This document shows positions 56,742 to 64,000 of a stretch of DNA of 64,000 bases, in pieces. A program made the position numbers and the translations under genes. The stretch covers positions 2,339,799-2,403,798 of the forward strand of contig SCFE01000009.1 of the NCBI GenBank assembly GCA_004352715.1, read 5' to 3'. Positions within the stretch are counted from its first letter, which is position 1. Each line of letters starts with the position of its first letter. The notes under the pieces were generated by a model. The model did not search any database. It was not told where the DNA came from and saw nothing but the letters and a program-made list of their open reading frames with translations. The stretch is from Hofstenia miamia (taxonomy: Eukaryota; Xenacoelomorpha; Acoela).

Positions 56742-57899
56742 ATCAGAATTAAATAATTAATAGAGGGTCGACTTGATAAAAACGAAAATGTTGCATAGAA
56801 TGAGTGCCATTAATATAATGTATAATAAACTACAAATAATTCAGCAAAACATAGCTAATCTTACAACATAAAACAACAAAACCAAAATTTAGGTTTTTCT
56901 TGAAGTTTCAGCTTTAAATTTAGAAGCCTTTGAAAAATGGAGTTTGCTATGATATCCATTTGTTTATTGTTGAAAAATATATTTACATATTTCGAGCCAA
57001 AGTTCTTTTCAACATGATACAATGTAAGGAGCAAAGAATGATATCGAGATTGCTTTTAAGAAAATTAGCTAGCAGCTTTTCTTCATTAAACGTATTTCAA
57101 ATAAGCTATTGCTTTCTATAATTGTAATTATTAACTTAGAATGTTTTTTTTGTTAAGTGGTGTTGATCAAATAGGTTTTCGAAATTTGAAATATCATTTC
57201 AGACCATTTTAAAAATGCAAATTAGTATAAGGTTGAAAATTGATTAATATGCCTCTATAACTTCCATGGTTTCCTAGTTGAATTTACTACGGAATATTTA
57301 AAATTTAATGGAGCAATACTGCAGAAATGTGATATAGCTGCTTTGTTACCTTATCTTTCCGCCGCTAATTAGAAAGTTAATAGGTTCTTTCTTAAAGATA
57401 AACATTTAACCACTTTAACTTAAGTCTGAACAATCTTTGAAATATTTGAGAGAAATTTAATTGCTTTTTCATTTGGCAGATTGAAAATATAATACATTTT
57501 AAAACGCTGATTTGCGTCAAAACAAATTCCCACTAAAATTCTCAAAATATATTGTACGAAATCAAGCTTTTCTAAATTTTTAATAATTTCTATATCACGT
57601 TTCACAAAAATGAGGTTCAGAAAATCTTGAATTAGCCAAGCGGCAATGATCAAAAATATTTAAAAAAATTATAAAAAATATTTGAATAGGGGTTAAGACA
57701 ATATTCTTGAATTCTGTTGAATCCGTCTGCCATCGAATGACAAAACCGCTTAGTCTAAACTTGTAATTTTTAAGTAGATAGGTTTTATGGACAACTATAA
57801 TATTATTCAAGCTTCTGTGCAATGAATGTCAATTCTTTTACAGCATAGAAGTAGTATATAAAACTTTAATTCGTTTTTTAGCTTTAGATGCCAATTTTT
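56742..57899. other. AT-rich non-coding stretch
   Basis: No gene is supported. Minus-strand frames at 57420-57653 and 57595-57822 lie next to a Tc1-like fragment but carry no recognisable motif. Confidence 0.45.
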
Positions 57900-58260
57900 A
57901 GATTTGCAGGAAGAATTTCTGTCATTGTGTCTCATTGAAGTTACAAATTTGGATTTATTCACAGTTGCGCAAATTTGATGATGAAGAGTTCCTTTAGAAA
58001 ATTTCAACACTTTGTAATTAGGTGGTTCTGTCATTGGACTCCAGAATTGCAATTGAAATCATAAAATTCGGAAGCATATCAGAAGAAATTTTGGATTTTT
58101 TGACATATCTTGCAAATTCGTCTTTGTTTCTTTACATTACTGCTTAAGATTATCCACAAATTTTTCCACGATGTTGATGTCGTGTGAGTTGGGAGGCTAA
58201 TGCGTAAATTGCATGTTATTTTCTTATGAAATTAATGGGGATTTTGTGAAGTATTGGGTT
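57900..58260 (-). mobile_element. Tc1-like transposase fragment (third family, tentative)
   Basis: On the minus strand, near 58230-58140, NNMQFTH-PPNSHDINIVEK then FVDNLKQ aligns with the Tc1 C-terminal catalytic box (WPPxSPDLNPIExxWxxLK), with the Glu kept. Further along (about 58000-57930), FSKGTLHHQICATVNKSKFV resembles a Tc1 N-terminal helix-turn-helix. That order is reversed relative to a normal transposase, so it could be two adjacent remnants or a chance likeness. Confidence 0.35.
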
Positions 58261-59067
58261 TCCACCTCAAGACCTCATAATGTTTAAGAATATTACATAA
58301 CATTAAACTTATCATCATCAAATGTCGGTCTAGTGTCATAAATAACTATCATTTGCAGTTTGTTATTTATGTAATGAAATGTGCATTTAATTATCTAATT
58401 AACTACAAATAAGAACAATACACACGTTTGGACGCTTAGAAATCAATTCGAAGAACAATGCTTTAGAATATTTGATGAAAATTTAATCAATTTCTAAATT
58501 AATACGATAGTATGCTTTACCACTTCTCGTCTTTGCTCAATTGTTGTTCTAAACCAATAAGCAGAATTACTAATTCAAAGTTGTTGTTTTAGTGCTGAAT
58601 AACCTAGTATGATGAAATAAACTGAAATGGCTAAGTTAATAAAAACTACATTATCTTCTATGATAAAATCTACAATGTCAGTTGTATGATGCCACAGCTT
58701 GAAGCAAAACCCGCAATACAGGTCTAAGTGTGAAATCGTAGCAAGCCAACCTCAGGTGTGTAACCTGTGAAACGATCTTCAGTCTAATAAAATATATTTC
58801 AATCAACGTTTTCAGTTACTTGTTACAAATGTTTCTGAAAATTTAGCTGAGACTGGAGAGTTCTTCAATCTATAGTGTATAATGATCAATCAAAAGTATC
58901 CCACATGTTTCCAGCCTTATAATAGTATGTTGTCTTGTCCCCCCTCAACTGGATTACCTCACGATGTTAATCCGGCTCTGACCATTACACAGATTACCGA
59001 TATTCAAGAATTAGAGAAGTCAGCAGCTGTATATAACGCATTGGTGATCAAATCTCATTAGCTCAAC
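58261..59067. other. AT-rich non-coding stretch
   Basis: No gene is supported. It may include the degraded left end of the Tc1 pseudogene that follows, but I could not identify its inverted repeat. Confidence 0.45.
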
Positions 59068-59223
59068 ATGGAAATTGAAAAATATACATCACCACTCAAA
59101 TTGACTGAACTTCGCACTATTTTGCTTAATACAGAAAATACAGAGTTATCATATCGTGAGATAGCCAGAAGAGTGAATATTAGCAACTTCAGAGGGTCAA
59201 AGAAAAGGACTGAAAGTTCTTAA

Positions 59224-59438
59224 CACTAGAACGGCCATTACTCCTTGTGATTCTTTTTCATGCAGCATTTCAAAATAGAACATTTTGTAAAAATAAGAAA
59301 AAAAATTACACCTGCAAATTCAAATGGATTATCAGTTTAATTGGTGGTGCATATACCTGCTGTTGTTTTTAATGAATGCATACACAAGTAAACAAAATTC
59401 TAATTTCGTCAATTTTGACCCACTTGGCCGTTCTAGTG
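59224..59438. mobile_element. piggyBac-type MITE with TTAA target duplication
   Basis: The element begins CACTAGAACGGCCA and ends with the exact reverse complement TGGCCGTTCTAGTG, 14-bp perfect inverted repeats. TTAA flanks both ends (59220-59223 and 59439-59442), the signature of piggyBac-superfamily insertion. It is 215 bp, has no coding capacity, and interrupts a Tc1 transposase remnant, so it is the younger insertion. Confidence 0.88.
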
Positions 59439-59998
59439 TTAAAAATACCAAACCGGAAAAGTGTTTCCTGAAGCGTAAAAAAATGGAAAATTAGGATTTA
59501 AATAATGAAAAATTATGGACCGACTACTGCAAAGTTAAGGAAGAGCCTAGAAGAAGCTGGAACAAGTGTCTGTCCCACAACTGTTTGATGCTGGTGGAAG
59601 GAGATGGACTGCAAATCACTGAAGACCAGAAGAGTCCTGTTACTGAATCATGCAATGAACAGCAAGTGATTAGAATTTGCAATGAACTTCCAATAATGGA
59701 CATTTGTAGATTGAAAAAGGTAAATTTTAAATAAATTATCAATTTAATATCAAATAACTGATATTTCTTTATCTAAATTGTGTATTTTACTATTGATATT
59801 ATTAAAGTGCTTTAGTTGATACTATTTATTCATTTAGGTGGCATTCAGTGATGAATCTTCTTCTAATGATCAAGCATCAATCCTCTCCGTGTTTGGACAT
59901 CAACCAAGTCTTCAAGGCCAGTCTATTAAAAGATCAAACACCCGGTCAAAGTCATGGTCTGGTTCATTATGAGCAACCATGGAACCTGCAGAATACTT
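59249..59998 (+). repeat. Duplicated segment, copy A (single-N join)
   Basis: It matches 60000-60727 apart from the stretch around 59431-59505. Copy A ends at the N at 59999 exactly where copy B continues into the rest of the transposase. Probably an alternative haplotype or a poorly joined contig end. Confidence 0.85.
59720..59837 (+). other. Intron-like segment in Tc1 pseudogene, copy A
   Basis: 118 bp starting GTAAAT and ending CTATTTATTCATTTAG, with stops in all frames. Removing it brings TTGAAAAAG next to GTGGCATTCAGTGATGAA, which is the usual uninterrupted DWKKVxFSDES segment of Tc1 transposases at codon phase 0 (allowing for one missing base in the decayed upstream Trp codon). A pyrimidine-rich 3' end and canonical GT/AG make a spliceosomal-type intron a reasonable reading. 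Confidence 0.55.
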
Positions 59999-59999
59999 N

Positions 60000-60727
60000 G
60001 ATTCTTTTTCATGCAGCATTTCAAAATAGAACATTTTGTAAAAATAAGAAAAAAAATTACACCTGCAAATTCAAATGGATTATCAGTTTAATTGGTGGTG
60101 CATATACCTGCTGTTGTTTTTAATGAATGCATACACAAGTAAACAAAATTCTAATTTCGTCAATTTTGACCCACTTGGCCAACGAAAACGGAAGACTACT
60201 GAAGCGTACAAGTGTTTCCTGAAGCGTGAAATAATGAAAAATTATGGACCGACTACTGCAAAGTTAAGGAAGAGCCTAGAAGAAGCTGGAACAAGTGTCT
60301 GTCGCACAACTGTTTGATGCTGGTGGAAGGAGATGGACTGCAAATCACTGAAGACCAGAAGAGTCCTGTTACTGAATCATGCAATGAACAGCAAGTGATT
60401 AGAATTTGCAATGAACTTCCAATAATGGACATTTGTAGATTGAAAAAGGTAAATTTTAAATAAATTATCAATTTAATATCAAATAACTGATATTTCTTTA
60501 TCTAAATTGTGTATTTTACTATTGATATTATTAAAGTGCTTTAGTTGATACTATTTATTCATTTAGGTGGCATTCAGTGATGAATCTTCTTCTAATGATC
60601 AAGCATCAATCCTCTCCGTGTTTGGACATCAACCAAGTCTTCAAGGCCAGTCTATTAAAAGATCAAACACCCGGTCAAAGTCATGGTCTGGTTCATTATG
60701 AGCAACCATGGAACCTGCAGAATACTT
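60000..60727 (+). repeat. Duplicated segment, copy B
   Basis: Second copy of 59249-59998. Here the MITE-derived sequence CCACTTGGCC runs directly into transposase sequence AACGAAAACGGAAG instead of the MITE terminus, and the transposase linker region is better preserved. Confidence 0.85.
60449..60566 (+). other. Intron-like segment in Tc1 pseudogene, copy B
   Basis: Same 118-bp GT...AG segment as 59720-59837, in the second copy. It adds no independent support if the copies are alleles. Confidence 0.5.
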
Positions 60728-61120
60728 ATCTGTGAGGGTTTAATGAACCAGTACTTGAAAGTTCTCCAGAATTGTGTGCACTCTCAAATGGATGATTGAC
60801 AAGAGTCTGGTGTTCGAGCATATATGTATGACTCAGCTCCCTGCCACAAAGCCAAAATCTGCACCCAGTATCTCTCCCAAATGGATATCCCTCTCTTGTC
60901 ATGGTCCTGAAACTCGCCAGGTTTGAACCCTAATGAGACACTGAGGGTCATTGTTAAAAAACCAAAGTCAGAGGGTGATATTTCCACTAGAAATGATTTA
61001 ATTGATGCAATAATTCATATTTGGCATAGAGACCCCTCCATAGTAGATACTTGTATCAAATTGATTGAAACCATGCCCCATAGAATCCAAGCTGTGATAG
61101 ATGCTAAGGGGGCATACTAA

Positions 61121-61856
61121 GTACTAGCTCTTAAGATAATTTGTTTTATATACATTAGGTTATTATAAATTTTAGAATGGTTTTAAGACATAAAAATGTG
61201 AAATTTCGATAGTGTGAGAACTAACATGAAACAAACTGTATATATTTAATAATGAAAATTTGATACCTTTTAGTTCGCATTAATGAATTATGTCCCTTGG
61301 AGAGAACTTTTGGTATTTGTTAAATTCTCAATGAAGAATTGAACCAAATAAACCCAAAAATTTTTTGCAAAAATCACTGATGCTTTAGAATTTAACAAAA
61401 TAACGGGCAATGATATTGGCAAAGTATATTAACAAATGATTAATTTTAAAGCAAATTAAATTTACCCTTAGCAATTGTGAATTTGAAATTTTGAAAAATA
61501 ATTACATGTATGGATAAACACGTTTGGAAAAAAACTTGAATTTTTAAAGTATTTTAATCTAATTCAATTCAAAACATGGATTTGCCAAATACTTTCCAAT
61601 TATACTTCAATATGAACTATCTGTTTAATAATTGTCCCTGCCAGAAGACGTTTGTGCCCAAGAAGATATATATATATATATATAATTTATTCACAACTAT
61701 GAAGCTTCGCTCAGAGCAAACAGCTAATTTATGCTCTAGTAATGAGCCACTTTATCTATTTATGTGCTCTTCTGAATAACTTAAATATAAGTACCCAAAA
61801 GCGAAAAATATGATTTTTACCTTATCCATTTCTACTTTGTTTAGTGTTTGTAAATA
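61121..61856. other. AT-rich non-coding stretch
   Basis: No gene is supported. ACAAACTG followed by TA at 61231-61240 could be the right terminus of the Tc1 remnant (reverse complement CAGTTTGT), but no matching left end was found. A (TA)n tract lies at 61666-61684. Confidence 0.45.
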
Positions 61857-62160
61857 ATGTGCAAACTACAAGATTTAAAAACATTATTTCCATTTTACCA
61901 TGCTACATACATAAATCTGGTAACTCTGTTCAAACACTTTCACAAGTCTAATTCATTAAATCAATTCATTAAATTTAAACACAGATTAAGTGGATGCATT
62001 AATAATATTAAAATTAACACTGCAACATGGAACAACTCTTTTGCAACATCTACGATAAGATCCTAGAATAAATTACCACAAAATATTTGATGAATTACAA
62101 ATTTAAGAAAATTTAAATCTTATGAAAAACGAGCTATTCTTGGAGACGAATTATCTAAGT
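61857..62160 (+). mobile_element. C-terminal tail of a LINE RT protein
   Basis: RLSGCINNIKINTATWNNSF, ATSTIRS-NKLPQNI and TNLRKFKSY (about 61980-62120) fit the conserved end of CR1/Jockey-like ORF2 (SFxxSxxRxWNxLPxxIRxxxxLxxFKxxL). A TAG replaces the Trp codon and a double stop precedes TNLRKFKSY, so it is decayed. The RT body is not present upstream. Confidence 0.55.
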
Positions 62161-62602
62161 TGCTTCATTACGTGTACAAACGTTTGCAAAACTATTCAAT
62201 AATTGGGAACCCAACAGGCAGGTCAAACAAACCATTGCATTTTTTACCTCCAAGTCCACTTGTGTGCCAAGTCATGGCACACAAGAGAGACGTTGTAACA
62301 TGTAGATTTTTACATTTGCAAAGAGAAAATTTTTATGAAAAACAAAATATAACAAAGATAATTTGAAGGACTATGTAAGATGATAAAGCTTCTGTTCGTA
62401 CTAAATATTGTAATGTCGTTGAGGTGCAGTTCAGTACAAATTCGCAGTGAGGTGAGGAAGAGCAGCAAGGATGAATTGCTTCATTTTCAGAATACTGTGA
62501 GCTCAATTCTTGCAATACTGATCACAATTTAGCTCAGCTTCTGGAATGTAGTTTAAGGAAAGACATTTAGTTGAGGCATTTGTGTAAATGAGTCACAAGG
62601 GT
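62161..62602. other. Non-coding stretch
   Basis: A small palindromic patch GTGTGCCAAGTCATGGCACAC lies at 62261-62281. No gene is supported. Confidence 0.45.
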
Positions 62603-62610
62603 GGTACACA

Positions 62611-63652
62611 CAGGCTTACATATGGAAATGCAATTCTCTTCCACTGCCACAACTATTTTAAAAACATATTCATTAATTTCCATATCTGTCCATAGCTCTT
62701 AGAGCTAGTGTTTTTTGTTAATGCGCAGGCTTGCATATAGTAATACGATTCTCTTCCATTTCTATAACGATTTTAAAAACATTTCCATATTTTTCTATTC
62801 ATTTCCACAGCCTTAAATAATTTTCTGGTCCGATAGTCCCATTGGTCCTACAGCATAGCTTCTATTTTGATTAAAATAGTAAATATAATGACTGATATTA
62901 TGAAATCCATGGAATCACGTTCTACCTTTGTGGTCCCAGTCCATGTTATTCCGAGACTCATGGGCTGGAGACCAGTAAATCTCATTTAATTGGGTTTACT
63001 TTAGAACCGCGCTAGTTTGTCAAGTTGACAATAAAGTGAAGAGAAGTTACAATAAAGTTCAGACAGTTGCAATAATAATTGATTTGGTTAAAACTGCTAA
63101 GGTACACATTATATAATTTTGTAATGATTTTTATCCTTGCTCTGAAAAGCTATTTAAATTTCATATCTAGTAATTTGCTCAGCTAATTTCAGTTCCAGCT
63201 CTCTTCAAAATCGAACTAAAATTAAATGATTTAAAAATATATATGCATGGTAATTGCATGTAGGAAAAATACGTGCAGTAAGTTCATATGAATCACAAAC
63301 TTTCTTTAAAATATCTGAAATAATGGGCGAAAATTTCAAAATTTACGTATGGAAGCTAGAATTGGTTTAGATGTAACAATCTAATATTTAGTCATTTGTA
63401 TTCGCTCTGCTTTGTATGATTCCGGCTAATTGTGGTTATTTTAACGCCATTTGTGACTGTTCCTAAATATTTATTATTATTTAAATATATTTAGGGTTTT
63501 GAAAATTTTCAATACCCTTGAGAATGTCATTTTTTAAAATTGCATTTCCATAAATTTTACTAAATTTCCATTTTTTTTAAATATTTCCATTTCAATTTCC
63601 ATAATCTGGAAATGGACTGGAATTGAAATTTACATTTTCATATGCAACCTTG
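62611..63652. mobile_element. hAT-type non-autonomous element with 8-bp target duplication
   Basis: The left end CAGGCTTACATATGGAAATG and right end, reverse-complemented, CAAGGTTGCATATGAAAATG are inverted repeats. Flanks GGTACACA (62603-62610) and GTTACACA (63653-63660) match at seven of eight positions. A second left-end-like sequence (CAGGCTTGCATATAGTAATA, about 62727) lies inside in the same orientation, so part of the left end is repeated. ATTTCCAT words recur throughout both halves. No transposase frame in 1042 bp. Confidence 0.75.
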
Positions 63653-63660
63653 GTTACACA

Positions 63661-64000
63661 GCACTATATCTTATAACTGTATTATAAAGTGTGACAATAT
63701 ATCATTCTTGTTAATTTCCATCAGTAGATGAAGCATTAATGATAAATGTGCCATATGCTGGTATAGCAGAAGATATTTTTCTTATGATGATATTGTCCCT
63801 AGTGAAGATGAGTTTTTGAATAGGAAATTGATACTTTTGGGCATAAATTTCCAACTGATATTGCTGAATTCAATACTATAATGAAACCTATCAATGATAT
63901 TGCCCAAGCCGATTATTCCATTCATATGAAGCGTATCCAGCAACATATTAGATGATTTAAATTGCAACTCCTAAAATATATATAATCAACGATACTCATA
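63661..64000. other. Possible decayed coding fragment at window end
   Basis: On the plus strand, across two frames, IVPSEDEFLNRKLIL and PTDIAEFNTIMKPINDIAQA (about 63795-63920) read more like protein than background. A frameshift separates them and there is no family signature that I recognise. It may be a piece of an unidentified element or gene continuing past the window. Confidence 0.25.

Larger units (their letters stand above)
59068..61120 (+). pseudogene. Tc1 transposase pseudogene (fourth family) with nested MITE and intron-like segment
   Basis: Pieces of a Tc1 transposase follow in order. The first HTH starts MEIEKYTSPLKLTELRTILL and contains ELSYREIARRVNIS (59068-59190). A basic linker QRKRKTTEAYKCFLKREIMK is best kept in the second copy (60180-60240). 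The second HTH reads TAKLRKSLEEAGTSVCRTTV. LLLNHAMNSK and WTFVD-KK follow. After an intron-like 118 bp, VAFSDESSSNDQASIL carries the first Asp. YDSAPCHKAKICTQY (about 60826) carries the second Asp. NSPGLNPNETLRVIVKK (about 60915) carries the Glu. The second Asp and the Glu are 34 residues apart (DD34E). Stops and frameshifts are many. A 215-bp MITE interrupts the front part, and an overlapping second copy starts after a single N at 59999. Confidence 0.82.

Noticed and set aside
58680-58790. GC-richer patch with GTGTAACCTGTG and CAACCTCAGG words as a tRNA or SINE
   Set aside because: No A/B box pair at correct spacing and no tail; left unassigned.

Overview
This is a eukaryotic, very probably invertebrate metazoan, genomic window. 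It is strongly AT-rich (about 70% AT by eye), full of (TA)n microsatellites and interrupted by assembly gaps. It carries interrupted, mostly decayed transposable elements rather than a dense gene set. I see no operons, ribosome binding sites, CRISPR arrays or bacterial genes, and no host gene that I can name. The species cannot be fixed from the sequence. The mix of Tc1 elements, non-LTR retrotransposons of CR1/Jockey-like and R4/Dong-like types, a Penelope-like remnant and hAT- and piggyBac-type MITEs fits many AT-rich cnidarian, crustacean, rotifer or mollusc genomes.

Layout: 1-4 kb is AT-rich with a short duplication next to a single N. A decayed LINE (ORF1, endonuclease, RT) lies on the minus strand at 3990-5740. 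A Penelope-like 3' end abuts a (TA)n gap near 8.1 kb. A decayed LINE with an (AAT)n tail occupies 9.1-10.3 kb. The best-preserved gene is an intact 313-residue Tc1 (DD34E) transposase at 11607-12548, inside a complete 1285-bp element. A second copy of this element, of nearly equal length but inactivated, lies inverted at 43379-44664. A 0.95-kb near-identical tandem repeat (12694-14588) is joined by a single N. A GC-rich hAT-type MITE sits at 17.0-17.8 kb. Fragments of a minus-strand LINE and of an R4/Dong-like LINE surround an (AAT)n array at 19.2-20.6 kb.

21.6-25.9 kb is mostly unique AT-rich DNA with two weak exon candidates. 26.4-31.7 kb is a segmental duplication: one copy carries a LINE and the other shows the corresponding empty site. 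32.7-34.4 kb joins an R4-type RT piece to the endonuclease/ORF1 part of another LINE. 36.2-36.8 kb is an exact-looking 2 x 275 bp tandem repeat. An 1100-bp block carrying a candidate exon occurs twice (40461-41560 and 49255-50354), bounded by (TA)n on both sides each time. 42.5-44.7 kb holds a Tc1 deletion derivative and the dead second Tc1. 47.1-47.6 kb is a Penelope-like fragment with a GIY-YIG-like segment and a degenerate hammerhead-like core. 52.5-53.4 kb is a hAT MITE nested in another hAT MITE. 59.1-61.1 kb is a different decayed Tc1 transposase split by a TTAA-flanked MITE and by an intron-like 118-bp segment placed exactly before the first catalytic Asp motif. 62.6-63.7 kb is a further hAT-type element with a near-matching 8-bp target duplication.

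The genes do not form a pathway. The autonomous machinery in the window (Tc1 transposase, RT/endonuclease) is independent, and most MITEs would depend on transposases encoded elsewhere. Several duplications coincide with single-N junctions and probably reflect unmerged haplotypes rather than biology.
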